A DNA stretch of 64,000 nt, taken from positions 6,262,001 to 6,326,000 of the forward strand of contig JADKAF010000001.1 in NCBI GenBank assembly GCA_016719295.1. The letters run 5' to 3'. Within the stretch, counting starts at the first letter, position 1. Every line of letters starts with the position of its first letter. The notes under the pieces are model-generated. The model had not been told where the DNA came from. It did not search any database and worked only from the letters and a program-made list of their open reading frames with translations. The stretch comes from Planctomycetota bacterium (GTDB lineage Bacteria > Planctomycetota > UBA1135 > JADKAF01). Positions 33,638 through 42,884 of the stretch are shown here, piece after piece. A program made the position numbers and the translations under genes.

Positions 33638-35144
33638 GTTGCGGCAAGCGCCGGATCCGGTGGTCGCCGCCGACATCGGTACGCGCGAAGTACCACTGCC
33701 CGTCGTGGGGAACGAGCTCGTACGTGAGCGTGCTGCCGTTGCCGCACATCCCTCCGCGTGGGCGCGTGTCTCGCGGGCAGAAGTTCCAGTTGCGATGCAG
33801 GTCGAGCTGCCAGCTCCCGCTCTCCTGCTCCGCGAGCGTGGAGAGCTGCCAGCGCTCGCCCGGCTCGGAGGTGCAGCGCGTCTCCGAGCAGTGCTCGTGC
33901 GACGGCGGAGCGCCTTCGATGCGGAGCCGAGCGAACGTGCCGTGTGCATCGGGCTCGAGGAACGCGGGATCGAAGCCGTGGACGCGGAGCTCCGCGTGCT
34001 CCCGCTTCTCGGCCAAGGCCTCGAGCTCGACCAGCGCGAAGCGCTGCATCTCGAGGAGATCGGGCCGGGGAGCGGCGTGCGGAGCAGGCTCGTCACCCCA
34101 GAGCGCTTGCATCGTCTCCAGGTTCGCCTCGCCCAGGCCGAACTCGATCGCGCTCTCTCCTCGCGCGTTCTTCCCGTGGCGGTCGATGCCGCGGGCGAGC
34201 AGAAGGCGCACGATCTCGGGACGCGAACTCGCCACGGCGACGTGGAGCGCGCTCTGGCGCTCGTGATCGACGGTGTGCAGGTCGGCACCCAGATCCAGGA
34301 GCGTCTCCACCATCTCGACGCTGCCGAGCGAAACGGCGACCAGCAGCGGTGTCCTGCCCCGGTTGTCGCGCGCCTCGAGCTCGGCCCCTGCCGCGCAGAG
34401 CGTACGGACGATCGCCGGGACGCCGGAGTGGTACGCGCGGTGGAGCGGTGTGCTGCCGTCGAGGTCGCGCGCGTCGATCTGCGCGCCGGAGGCCAACAGG
34501 AACTCGAGCGTCTCCAGGTTGCCTTCGGAGGCCGCACACCAGAGCGGCGTGCACTCCTGATCGTCGCGAGCGTCCACGGAGACACCGGCTGCGAGGAGCA
34601 ACCGCAGGCTCTCCGCGACGCCGAAGCTCGCGGCGAGGTGGATGGCTTGCGTGCGATCCTCGAGCGACGCGTGTGGATCGGCTCCCGCGGCGAGCAGCAT
34701 CGCGACGATCGCCGAGCTGCCGTTCAAGGCTGCAAGCAGCAGCGCGGGGCATCCGTCCTCATCGCGCTCGTTCGCATCGGCCCCCGCGGCGAGGAGCCCG
34801 CGCACTAGGTGCGGTTGATCGTGGCAGCACGCCTCCACGAGCGCGCCCGCGGGAACCGCGGCATCGCCGCGGGCCAGCTCGGTCGCGAGGCTGGCGCGGA
34901 GTGTGCTCCAGAGCTTGTCGAGCGGCCCGTGGCTCGGCGCGAAGCCGTGGCACTCGCGCGACGGCGCTAGCGAACGGAGGAACCGCGGATCGAGGCCGAG
35001 CGAGGATTCGATCCGCGCTTCCTCGGCTCCGTCCGCGAGGAGTGAAGCCTCCGAAACAGGCCGCGTCGGCGCGAGTGAAAGCCACACGAGCCCGAGCGGC
35101 ATGGCGACCAAGGCGGACGCGGCGGCGAGATGCTGGAGCTGCAC
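33633..35144 (-). CDS. Exported ankyrin-repeat protein
   Basis: 503 aa. The N-terminal hydrophobic segment (LAAASALVAMPLGLVWLSL) exports or anchors the protein. About eight ankyrin repeats fill residues ~95-345, with typical DGSTPLHRAYHSG, RGRTPLLVAVSLG, QSALHVAVASSRP and LLAAGADAN units. The C-terminal ~110 residues (ELRVHGFDPAFLEPDAHG...) form a Cys-containing domain (CSETRCTSEPGE, FCPRDTRPRGGMCG) with no recognised family. Ankyrin repeats bind other proteins; the partner is unknown. The stop codon lies inside the long palindrome. Confidence 0.85.
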   Translation of the reverse strand: MQLQHLAAASALVAMPLGLVWLSLAPTRPVSEASLLADGAEEARIESSLGLDPRFLRSLAPSRECHGFAPSHGPLDKLWSTLRASLATELARGDAAVPAGALVEACCHDQPHLVRGLLAAGADANERDEDGCPALLLAALNGSSAIVAMLLAAGADPHASLEDRTQAIHLAASFGVAESLRLLLAAGVSVDARDDQECTPLWCAASEGNLETLEFLLASGAQIDARDLDGSTPLHRAYHSGVPAIVRTLCAAGAELEARDNRGRTPLLVAVSLGSVEMVETLLDLGADLHTVDHERQSALHVAVASSRPEIVRLLLARGIDRHGKNARGESAIEFGLGEANLETMQALWGDEPAPHAAPRPDLLEMQRFALVELEALAEKREHAELRVHGFDPAFLEPDAHGTFARLRIEGAPPSHEHCSETRCTSEPGERWQLSTLAEQESGSWQLDLHRNWNFCPRDTRPRGGMCGNGSTLTYELVPHDGQWYFARTDVGGDHRIRRLPQR

Positions 35145-35275
35145 GGGCGTTCCTCGCAGGGAAGGCCCGCGGAGTCCGCAAGCTCCGTGCCTCGGCGGAG
35201 TTCGCGCCTGCAGGAAGGGCCGCAGGGCGCGCGAGGTTACGGACGAGGAACGCGCGAGAGCTGCGCGTATCGCTC

Positions 35276-36229
35276 TCAGCGCAAGATCGAGCGCGGCTCC
35301 GGCGTCTCGCCGCGCAGCACGCGCACGACGTTCTCCGCGGTGAAGAGGCAGGCCAGGCGATAGGTGCGCTCGGTGAGCGCGCCGACGTGCGGGGTCAGCA
35401 CCACGCGCTCGTGAGTGAGCAGCGGATCGTCGGCGGCGGGGGGCTCTTGCTCGAGGACGTCGGCGGCGAAGCCGCCGAGGTGGCCGGCGGCGAGGGACGC
35501 GCGCAGTGCGACGCCATCGATGAGCTCGCCGCGCGCGGTGTTCACGAGGTAGGCGCCGGGCTTCATCGCGGCGAGCTCGCGTTCCCCGATCAGGCCGCGC
35601 GTCGCCGGAGTGAGCGGCACGTGCAAGCTCACGGCATCGCAGGTCGCGAGCAGCTCGCCGAGCGGCAGCGTCGGCGGGAGATCGCTGCTCGTGCTGGTTG
35701 ACGATGGGCTGCCGTCGCTGCGCTCGGCGCGGAAGACCTCCATGCCGAAGGCGCGTGCGAGAGCGGCGACGCGCTTCCCGATGTTGCCGCAGCCGACGAG
35801 GCCCAAGCGCAACCCGGCGAGCTCGTGGCCGTGGAAGTGCTTGCGCTCTTCCCAGCGACCCGCGCTCACGAGCTTCGCGGTGCGCGTGATGCCGCGCACG
35901 ACGTCGAGGATCAGCGCGATCGTGTGCTCGGCGACGGTGGCGGCGTTCGCGCCGGGCGCGTAGACGACGGGGATGCTGCGGGACTTGGTGTAGATGGTGT
36001 CGACGTTGTCGAGGCCGGTGCCGGCGCGCGCGACGGCGCGGAGTAAGGGGCAGCGATCGATCAGCTTCGCGCTGATGCGCCCGCGGCCGCGCGTCAAGAT
36101 CGCGCGTACCTCGGAGAAGTCGTCGAGGTTCTTCTCCGGGGCGTTCGGGTCCTCGGCGCGGACGAGCTCGTCGCAGGCCGCGAGCACGCGCTCGGCGTCG
36201 GCGTGGAGGCTCTCGAGCAAGAGGATCAT
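35276..36229 (-). CDS. D-2-hydroxyacid dehydrogenase (SerA/PGDH-like), 317 aa
   Basis: Start at the ATG 36229; the longer frame upstream overlaps the VOC gene and is not needed. Substrate-binding and NAD-binding halves are present: RAVARAGTGLDNVD, the Rossmann loop LGLVGCGNIGKRV, and the catalytic trio R (NTARGELID), E (LEQEPPA), H (LTPHVGALT). It lacks the C-terminal ACT domain of full PGDH, as in many catabolic 2-hydroxyacid dehydrogenases. Last gene of a four-gene minus-strand cluster (isomerase, enolase-superfamily enzyme, VOC protein, this enzyme), 25 bases after the VOC gene; probably part of sugar-acid or hydroxyacid breakdown. Confidence 0.9.
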   Translation of the reverse strand: MILLLESLHADAERVLAACDELVRAEDPNAPEKNLDDFSEVRAILTRGRGRISAKLIDRCPLLRAVARAGTGLDNVDTIYTKSRSIPVVYAPGANAATVAEHTIALILDVVRGITRTAKLVSAGRWEERKHFHGHELAGLRLGLVGCGNIGKRVAALARAFGMEVFRAERSDGSPSSTSTSSDLPPTLPLGELLATCDAVSLHVPLTPATRGLIGERELAAMKPGAYLVNTARGELIDGVALRASLAAGHLGGFAADVLEQEPPAADDPLLTHERVVLTPHVGALTERTYRLACLFTAENVVRVLRGETPEPRSILR

Positions 36230-36254
36230 CCGCTTTGGCTCCGAGCTCGGCGGC

Positions 36255-36728
36255 TCAGGCGTTCTCGTGGCCGCCGTCGGGGGCGCCGCGCGGGATGCGA
36301 TAGACGCCGGGCTTCGGCTCGACGAGCGCATCCTCGAAGAGGCGATCGTCGATGCGCGCGAGCGGCTCGCTCGAGATCTCGATCAGATTCCCGTGCGGGT
36401 CGCGCACGAACATCTGCATCTTGCCGCTCGGGAGCTTCCGCACACGGCCCCACGGACGCGTATCGATGGCGCCGGCGGCCTTCGCGCGGCGGAAGACGCC
36501 TTCGAAGTCCGGAACCTCCATGCAGAAGTGCGCGCGGAAGGGGCGCAGGTCCGGGATCGCGTTCATGTGGATCTGCTGCCCGCCGCGGAGGCGGAAGAAC
36601 TGCGATTCGAAGCCCTGGTCCGGCGTCGCGTCGAGGGCCAACCCCAGCACGTCGCGATAGAACGCGACCGCGGTCGGCAGATCATCGACGTTCACGTTGA
36701 CGTGCTGGATGTTCGGGTCGGGGGACAT
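36255..36728 (-). CDS. VOC-family (glyoxalase/dioxygenase fold) protein
   Basis: 157 aa from the ATG at 36728, preceded by GAGGAA; a longer frame from 36758 is not needed. The two beta-alpha-beta-beta-beta modules are visible: QHVNVNVDDLPTAVAFYRDVLGL (first metal His), and FCMEVPDFEGVFRRAKAAGA through MQMFVRDPHGNLIEIS (His and Glu ligands). A metal-dependent isomerase, lyase or dioxygenase; the substrate is unknown. It sits between an enolase-superfamily enzyme and a hydroxyacid dehydrogenase and is probably co-expressed with them. Confidence 0.88.
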   Translation of the reverse strand: MSPDPNIQHVNVNVDDLPTAVAFYRDVLGLALDATPDQGFESQFFRLRGGQQIHMNAIPDLRPFRAHFCMEVPDFEGVFRRAKAAGAIDTRPWGRVRKLPSGKMQMFVRDPHGNLIEISSEPLARIDDRLFEDALVEPKPGVYRIPRGAPDGGHENA

Positions 36729-36786
36729 GGCGCGTTCCTCGGGCGGGGGGGAGCACAATCTACTCGGCGCGTGCGCCGAACGAGAA

Positions 36787-37950
36787 TCAGCGCCGCGTGA
36801 AGCGCTTCACGAACTCGGGGTCGGGTGCCACGCCGAAGCCCAGACCGCGCGGAGGAGCGAGAGCCCCGTCGTGCAGCGCGAGGTCGATCGAGGCCATCTC
36901 GCGGAGCAGCGGAGCGCCGCCCATCGGCACCTCGCAGAAGGTGCCAGCGGGGCTCGCGAAGGCGAGCGTTCGCGCGGCTTGGAACGAGATCGCCGAGCCC
37001 CAGCAGTGGGGTGCCAACTCGAGCCGGTGCGCATAGGCCAGGGCCGCGATCCGCAGGCCCTCCGAGAGCCCGCCCGCGATGGCGAGGTCGGGCTGCAGCA
37101 CGTCGATCGCGCGCGCCTCGATGAGCTCCGCGAAGTCGAACGCGCTGAACTCGCTCTCGCCCGCCGCGATCGCGACGGAGGCGCCGCGGCGCACCTCGGC
37201 GAGCCCGGTGCGATCGTCCGACATCACCGGCTCCTCGACGAAGCGGAGGCCGAGCTCGGCGGTGCCCGCGCAGAAGCGTTTCGCCTGCGCGACGTTCAGC
37301 GTGCCGTGCGCGTCGCACATGATCTGGATCGCGGGGCCGAGCGCCTCGCGGGCCGCGCGAGCGCGCGCGATGCTGCTGCCCGCATCGCCGTCCATCGCCC
37401 CGATCCGCATCTTCACCGCGCGGAAGCCCTGCGCGACGTAGCGGCCGAGCTCCTCGCCGATCGTTTCGCTGCTCGCCCAGCCGCCGCTGGCATAGGCCGG
37501 GACGCTCGCGCGCGCGGGCCCGCCGAGGAGGTCCAGCACCGAGAGCCCGCGCGCCTTCGCGGCGAGGTCCCAGAGTGCGAGATCCACGCCGGCCATCGCG
37601 GCGACGTGCACGCCGCGCCGGCCGAGCACGGGCATCGCGCGGCCGAAGCGCTGCGCGAGCCCTGCGCGCGAGCCGTTGTACAGGCGCGTCCAGAGCGCAT
37701 TCACGTCGAGCGCGCTCTGGCCGACGAGCAACGGGCGGAGCTCCTGCTCGACGATCGCGACCAAGGCCGCGGCGTTGCCGGCGCTGCCCACCGCGGGCTT
37801 CGCTTCGCCGTAGCCGACGAGGCCGCCTTCGCCGTGCACGCTCACCAGCACGCCGTCGAAGGTGGCGATCAATCCGAAGTCGGAGCGATGCTGCTTCTCC
37901 GGCGGCAACGGGACGTGGAGCCAGGCGGCTTCGACGCGTTCGATCTTCAC
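36787..37950 (-). CDS. Enolase-superfamily enzyme (mandelate racemase/muconate lactonizing type)
   Basis: GTG start at 37950, chosen because GAGGGA lies ~9 bases upstream; another GTG is at 37974. 387 aa. The capping domain is followed by the barrel: FRAVKMRIGAMDGD (KxR at the second strand), metal ligands CDAHGTL (Asp), FVEEPV (Glu), AGESEF (Glu), and LAPHCWGSA (His near the end). These match the MR/MLE group that abstracts the alpha-proton of carboxylates, commonly sugar-acid dehydratases. In a cluster with an isomerase and a hydroxyacid dehydrogenase, a role in sugar-acid catabolism is likely; the exact acid cannot be read. Confidence 0.9.
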   Translation of the reverse strand: MKIERVEAAWLHVPLPPEKQHRSDFGLIATFDGVLVSVHGEGGLVGYGEAKPAVGSAGNAAALVAIVEQELRPLLVGQSALDVNALWTRLYNGSRAGLAQRFGRAMPVLGRRGVHVAAMAGVDLALWDLAAKARGLSVLDLLGGPARASVPAYASGGWASSETIGEELGRYVAQGFRAVKMRIGAMDGDAGSSIARARAAREALGPAIQIMCDAHGTLNVAQAKRFCAGTAELGLRFVEEPVMSDDRTGLAEVRRGASVAIAAGESEFSAFDFAELIEARAIDVLQPDLAIAGGLSEGLRIAALAYAHRLELAPHCWGSAISFQAARTLAFASPAGTFCEVPMGGAPLLREMASIDLALHDGALAPPRGLGFGVAPDPEFVKRFTRR

Positions 37951-38038
37951 GCTCGGGTTCCCTCGGCGCTGCACGAACGCAGCGGATCGTCGGTGCGGTG
38001 ATGTACGTCGCGCGTCGTGCGAGGCGCGACGTCGCGGT

Positions 38039-38926
38039 TCAGCGGACGAGAGGCAGCAACGTCGCCGACGCCGTCTCGTAGATGAAGGTGTAGAACTCTT
38101 CGCTGAGCAAGCTGCTGCCGTGGTCCTGGATGAACTTCAGCTGCTCGGGCGAGATGTCGACCGGGTTCTTCTCGATCTGGTTCGGCCACGGCGAGACGGG
38201 CGTGCGATCGACGGGCGGCACGGCCTCCATCGTGAGGGCGCCCTTGTAGCCCACCGCGCGCAGCGTCGCGACGAAGGCCTTCCAGTCGATCGAGCCCATG
38301 CCCGGCGCCAAGCGGTTGTTCTCGGCGACGTGCACGTCGGTGAGCAGCGGGCCCACGAGGCGGACCGCCGCGAGCATGTCCTTCTCCTCGATGTTCATAT
38401 GGAACACATCGAGGCAGACGCCGCAGTTCTTGCCGACGGCCTTCGCGAGCGCCACGGCCTGGTCGGCGCGGTTCAGGAAGTAGGTCTCGAAGCGATTGAG
38501 GGGCTCCAGCGCGATGCGGATCCCGTGCTTCTCCGTGAAGTCGTAGATCTCCTGCAGACCCGCGACGACCCACGCCCACTCCTCTTCGGGCGTCCCGTCC
38601 GGCACGACCTTGCCGACGGTCGCCGGCACGATCGTCATCTCCTGCCCTTCGAGCTCGTGGATGAACTGAGCCACCGACTTCATGTACGCGACGGTCGCCG
38701 CGCGCTGCGCGGGGTCCTTCGCGGCGAGGTTTCGCTGCCCGAGGGTCAGGGTCACCGAGCCCCAGCAGCGGATGCCGTACTTCTTCAGCAGCTCCCGCGA
38801 GTCCTTCGAGGGGAACTGCTTTGGCTCGCCGCTGATCTCGATGCTCTCGAAGCCGAGCCGCTTGATGCGCTTCAGGGTGAGTTCGAGGGGTTCGGCGCGC
38901 ATCCAGTTGTGCGTCGAGAGGTGCAT
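38039..38926 (-). CDS. Sugar phosphate isomerase/epimerase-like TIM-barrel protein
   Basis: 295 aa, xylose-isomerase-like/AP-endonuclease 2 fold. The start at 38926 has GGAG upstream. Strand and metal motifs: LGFESIEISGEP, GIRIALEPLNRFET, CGVCLDVFHMNIEE and DVHVAENNR. The Glu, Asp, His and Glu residues at these strand ends are the usual metal ligands of the family (IolE/IolI/Hyi-like). First gene of the four-gene cluster that ends at 35276, 88 bases before the enolase-superfamily gene. Isomerisation or epimerisation of a sugar or keto-sugar is likely. Confidence 0.88.
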   Translation of the reverse strand: MHLSTHNWMRAEPLELTLKRIKRLGFESIEISGEPKQFPSKDSRELLKKYGIRCWGSVTLTLGQRNLAAKDPAQRAATVAYMKSVAQFIHELEGQEMTIVPATVGKVVPDGTPEEEWAWVVAGLQEIYDFTEKHGIRIALEPLNRFETYFLNRADQAVALAKAVGKNCGVCLDVFHMNIEEKDMLAAVRLVGPLLTDVHVAENNRLAPGMGSIDWKAFVATLRAVGYKGALTMEAVPPVDRTPVSPWPNQIEKNPVDISPEQLKFIQDHGSSLLSEEFYTFIYETASATLLPLVR

Positions 38927-39006
38927 GGCGGAGCTCCGGGTGGGGCAGTGCGGACGAGGTGCGGAAGGGGGGAAGCACGCGCGGCGCGCGCGCGGGGGTG
39001 GGGAGC

Positions 39007-39519
39007 TTAGCGCCCGGCGGGGGTCCGTGCACCTTTCGGGCCGAGCGTCCCGCTCGCGCGGAGTCGCTCGAGGTGCTCCGCCAGGTCCTCGTCGTCGAAC
39101 CAGTACTCGCCCGTGCGGAGGATCACGCCTGCCGCTCGCGCTTCGGGGGCGAGCAGCGGAGCGAGCCGCTCGAAGACGCGCTCGTGCGCGCGGACCTGCG
39201 TCGCGACCTCCTCTGCGCTGAAGTCCGTGGTGATCTTCCCTGTGTAGATCTCCAGCACGCGCCGCCGCGCGAACCACTCGAGGATCACCGGCCATCCCGC
39301 CCCGTACAGCACCGCGGGCCGCACCTCCTCCGGCTCCGGAGCTCGTTGGATGTAGGGCGCCTTCCAGGCGAAGTCGAACGGGGCCAAGCGCTCCTGGATC
39401 TCCGTCGGACCTGCCTCCGGAGCGAGCACGAGATCCTGCTGGATCACGCACATGGGATCGCAGCTCGAGAGCGCGAGCGCGAGGAACGGAGCGAGAACGA
39501 CGCGTGGGAATCGGCGCAT
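39007..39519 (-). CDS. Lipoprotein, 170 aa, copy 1 of a tandem pair
   Basis: The lipobox LALSSC gives C20. The mature part has conserved blocks shared with the next gene: IQERLAPFDFAWKAPY, PEEVRPAVLYGAGW, VATQVRAHERVFERLAPLL, EARAAGVILR and a C-terminal LRASGTLGPKGAR. The family is not recognised; no enzyme motif is seen. The pair at 39007-40138 are clear tandem duplicates with diverged ends. Envelope location is expected. Confidence 0.75.
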   Translation of the reverse strand: MRRFPRVVLAPFLALALSSCDPMCVIQQDLVLAPEAGPTEIQERLAPFDFAWKAPYIQRAPEPEEVRPAVLYGAGWPVILEWFARRRVLEIYTGKITTDFSAEEVATQVRAHERVFERLAPLLAPEARAAGVILRTGEYWFDDEDLAEHLERLRASGTLGPKGARTPAGR

Positions 39520-39634
39520 GGAGCGGAGCTCGCGGGAGCTGGAACGCGCAGCGGATCCTATCGGAACGACGCAGCGCTCTCGTCGGACGCAGGGACCGCG
39601 GGAAGCGCGGGCGGCTCGCACGAAGCCGAGGTGC

Positions 39635-40138
39635 TCAGCGCGTTGCGGGACTCCTTGCACCCGGCGGGCCGAGCGTGCCCGTGGCACGGAGCGCTTCGAG
39701 GTGCTCCTGCAGCGCTTCGTCGTCCCAGACTCCTTCGGCGCGCAGGATCACACCCGCGGAACGCGCTTCCGCCGAGAGCAAGGGGCGGAGCTGCTCGAAG
39801 ACGCGCTCGTGCGCGCGGACCTGGGCGGCAACCTCCTCGGCGATGGGGCCCTTGGCGATGTCTCCCGTGCGGAGATCGAGCACGTGCCGGCGGGTGATCC
39901 AGCGGAGACCGAGGTGCCATCCGGCTCCACGGACGGAGGCTGGCCGCACCTCTTCGCGCTCCGGCGATTCGGAGAGGTAGGGCGACTCCCATGCGAACTC
40001 GAAGGGCGCCAGGCGCTCCTGGATCGCAGAGGCGCGCACCGAGGGATCGAGCACGACGTGCTGGTGAATGCCGAGATAGGGATCGCAGCTCGCGAGCGCG
40101 AGGATGGGAGCGAAGGCGATGAGACGTGGTCGAACCAC
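39635..40138 (-). CDS. Lipoprotein, 167 aa, copy 2 of a tandem pair
   Basis: GTG at 40138 gives a lipobox protein (LALASC, C18); no ATG fits. It is paralogous to the downstream gene at 39007-39519: IQERLAPFEFAWESPY, REEVRPASVRGAGW, VAAQVRAHERVFEQLRPLL, EARSAGVILRAEGVW and LRATGTLGPPGAR align block by block. A 115-base gap separates the copies. The start codon choice is the main uncertainty. Confidence 0.7.
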   Translation of the reverse strand: MVRPRLIAFAPILALASCDPYLGIHQHVVLDPSVRASAIQERLAPFEFAWESPYLSESPEREEVRPASVRGAGWHLGLRWITRRHVLDLRTGDIAKGPIAEEVAAQVRAHERVFEQLRPLLSAEARSAGVILRAEGVWDDEALQEHLEALRATGTLGPPGARSPATR

Positions 40139-40491
40139 CAGGAGATCCCCTCGAGCGGAGCAGCGACGGGTGCATGCTATCGAGCGGGTCTTCGGTTCGC
40201 TGAGCGCCCGGGGCTCGCTAGCTCCCTGACCGGGTCTTCGGAGCGTGGGCACGCGCGAGCCACGAGCGCACGGTGGCACCCTCGCCAGCACATTCGCCGT
40301 CGATCTGCTGGCGAACGTAGCATGTTTGCCCGGCGCACCTGGCCGCTGGCCAGCGGCGCGACCGACGCGCCTCCCCCGACCGCCCCATCGACGCCCCGCC
40401 TCCGCCGTGTAAGAACCCGAGCCCCGCGGCGTCCGCAGCGCGCGCTGACCACCTTCGCGGTCCGGCGCGACCTACCCTGCGGGAGACTGCC
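40139..40491. other. Regulatory gap upstream of copA; inverted repeat and two possible -10 boxes
   Basis: No gene seen. TCGCCAGCA (40282-40290) and TGCTGGCGA (40306-40314) form a 9-bp inverted repeat with a 15-base spacer. TAGCAT follows at 40318-40323. A second box TACCCT lies at 40473-40478, 13 bases before the copA ATG and next to a GGGAG ribosome site. The repeat is a candidate operator for metal-dependent control. Confidence 0.4.
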
Positions 40492-42858
40492 ATGTCGATC
40501 GATGTTCCGCGCTCCGTTCCTTCGCCTGCGTCCGCTGCTCCTTCACAGGAGCAGCTCGAGCTCGACGTGCAGGGCATGACCTGCATGGGCTGCGCGGGGC
40601 GCGTCGAGCGCGCGCTGCGCGCCGTGCCGGGAGTGCGCGACGCGCAGGTGAACTTCGCGCTGCGGCGCGCCAGCGTGAACATCGATCCGCAGCGCACGAG
40701 CTTCGCGCCGCTCGCGGAGGCGCTGCGCGACGCCGGCTACGACGTGCTCGAGCCGGAGCTGGAAGTGTCCGCGGAGCCGTCGAGTGCGACGGCGAGCGCG
40801 GTCGAGCGCACGCCGCAGGACGATGCACGCGCGGCGGCGTTCGCTCGCGCGCTGGCGCGCGAGCGCGCGGACCAGCGGGAGCAGGTCGAGCTGCGTCGCG
40901 CGGCGGTCCGCTCGGCCGTGCTCACGGCGCCGCTGCTCGTGCTCGCGATGTCGCATGGTGCCTTGCCGTGGGTCGATCCGCTCGTCTCGGCGTGGATCCA
41001 AGCGGCGCTGGCGACGCTCGTGCTCTTCGGTCCCGGCGCGCGCATCCTGCGGCAGGGCTGGAAGGCCGTGCGTGCGGCGAGCGCGGACATGAACACGCTG
41101 GTCGGTCTCGGCGCGCTCGCGTCGTACGGCACCTCGCTGGCGACCTTGCTCGCGCATGCGTTCTCGTCGCATGCGGCGCACGGCGTGCCGCATCTCTACT
41201 TCGAGGCGGCGGCCGCGATCGTGATGTTCGTCAGCGCGGGCAAGCTGCTCGAAGCGCGCGCGCGGCGCCAGCTCGGCGATGCGGTGCGCGGGCTGCAGGC
41301 TCTCGTGCCCGATGAAGTGAACCGGCTTGCGCGCGACGGCCAGAGCGAAGAGCGCGTCGCGCTCTCCGCGCTGCGGCCGGGCGATGTCGTGCGCGTGCGA
41401 CCGGGCGAGCACGTGCCCTGCGATGGCGAAGTCCTCTCCGGCAGCTCGGCGGTCGACGAGGCGCTGCTCACCGGCGAGAGCCTGCCCGTCGAGAAGGCTG
41501 CCGGCGCGCGCGTCTTCAGCGGCACCACGAACCAGAGCGGCGCGCTCGACGTGGGCGTGCGTTCGCTCGGCGAGGAGACGGCCCTCGGGCGCATCGTCGC
41601 CGCGGTGGAGAGCGCGCAGGGCTCGAAGGCCGACGTCGCGCGCTTCGCCGATCGCGTAAGTGCCTGGTTCGTGCCGGCGGTGCTGCTCCTCTCCGGGCTC
41701 ACCTTCGCCGTGTGGCTCGCGCTCGATCCGAGTGCCGCGGGCCTCGCGACGGCGATCGAGCGCATGGTCGCCGTGCTGGTCATCGCTTGCCCCTGCGCGC
41801 TCGGCCTCGCGACGCCCGCGGCGATCGCGGTCGGCGTCGGGCGCGGCGCCGAGCTCGGCGTGCTCTTCCGCGGCGGCGCCGCGCTCGAAGCGGCGAGCCG
41901 CATCGACACGGTGTTCTTCGACAAGACCGGAACGCTGACGCGCGGCGAGCCCGAGCTCGTCGAGGTGCTGGCTCTCGCGGGCTTCGAGCGCGCATCGCTG
42001 CTCTCACTCGTCGCCGCGGTCGAGTGCTTATCCGAGCATCCGCTGGCGCGCGCGATCGTGCGCGGCGCGCGGGAGCGCGGCCTGCCGGAGTTCCCTGCGA
42101 GCGAGTTCCGCGCGACGAGCGGCGCGGGCATCGCGGCGCGCGTCGATGGCCGCACCCTGCGCGTCGGCACGGCGCGTTGGCTCGCGGAGAACGGCATCGA
42201 GACGCGTCCTCTCGATCACGAAGCCACGCGGCTCGCGGCCCTCGGTCGCACGCCGCTCTTCGCCGCGGTGGATGGAGCGCTCGCGGGTCTCCTCGCCGTC
42301 GCCGATCGGCCCGCCGACGATGCGCGCGCGACGGTGCGCGCGCTGGAAGCGCAGGGCTTCGAAGTGTGGATGCTGACCGGCGATCGCCAAGGCACCGCCG
42401 ATGCGATCGCCGCCGAGCTCGGTCTCGCGCGCGTCGCCGCCGAGCTCGATCCGCGCGCGAAGGCCGCGAGAATCGAAGCCGAGCGCGCGCGCGGTCGCCG
42501 CGTCGCGATGGTGGGCGACGGTCTGAACGACGCGCCCGCGCTCGCCGCCGCGGATCTCGGCGTCGCGATGGGGCGGGGCACCGACATCGCGCGCGCCGCG
42601 GCCGACCTCTCGCTGCAGCGCGGCGGCATCGCGGCGCTGCCGCGAGCGCCTGCGCTGGCGCGCGCCACGATGCATACGATCCGCCGGAACCTGCTCTGCG
42701 CCTCGATCTACAACCTGCTCGGCATCCCGATCGCCGCCGGCGTCTTCGTCGGCTGGACCGGCTGGGCGCTCTCGCCGATGCTGGCCAGCGCGGCCATGTC
42801 GCTCTCGAGCGTTTCGGTGCTGCTGAGCTCGCTGTGGTTGCGGCGGTTCGGGCGGTGA
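40492..42858 (+). CDS. copA: Copper-translocating P1B-type ATPase
   Basis: 788 aa, complete. An N-terminal heavy-metal domain has GMTCMGC (C31, C34). Actuator motif TGES (327-330). The membrane metal site is ACPCALGLATP (C433, C435). Phosphorylation motif DKTGTLT with D477, SEHPLA (H516), the ATP-binding TGDR and hinge GDGLNDAP (675-682). The last two helices end GWTGWALSPMLASAAMS. CPC plus these motifs define the Cu(+)-exporting P1B-1 type in the inner membrane. The ribosome site is GGGAG. A diverged copy of only its C-terminus lies at 50225-50371, in front of a CorE-like sigma factor. Confidence 0.95.
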   Translation: MSIDVPRSVPSPASAAPSQEQLELDVQGMTCMGCAGRVERALRAVPGVRDAQVNFALRRASVNIDPQRTSFAPLAEALRDAGYDVLEPELEVSAEPSSATASAVERTPQDDARAAAFARALARERADQREQVELRRAAVRSAVLTAPLLVLAMSHGALPWVDPLVSAWIQAALATLVLFGPGARILRQGWKAVRAASADMNTLVGLGALASYGTSLATLLAHAFSSHAAHGVPHLYFEAAAAIVMFVSAGKLLEARARRQLGDAVRGLQALVPDEVNRLARDGQSEERVALSALRPGDVVRVRPGEHVPCDGEVLSGSSAVDEALLTGESLPVEKAAGARVFSGTTNQSGALDVGVRSLGEETALGRIVAAVESAQGSKADVARFADRVSAWFVPAVLLLSGLTFAVWLALDPSAAGLATAIERMVAVLVIACPCALGLATPAAIAVGVGRGAELGVLFRGGAALEAASRIDTVFFDKTGTLTRGEPELVEVLALAGFERASLLSLVAAVECLSEHPLARAIVRGARERGLPEFPASEFRATSGAGIAARVDGRTLRVGTARWLAENGIETRPLDHEATRLAALGRTPLFAAVDGALAGLLAVADRPADDARATVRALEAQGFEVWMLTGDRQGTADAIAAELGLARVAAELDPRAKAARIEAERARGRRVAMVGDGLNDAPALAAADLGVAMGRGTDIARAAADLSLQRGGIAALPRAPALARATMHTIRRNLLCASIYNLLGIPIAAGVFVGWTGWALSPMLASAAMSLSSVSVLLSSLWLRRFGR

Positions 42859-42884
42859 GCGGGAGCTGGTTCGCCGCTCGATGA

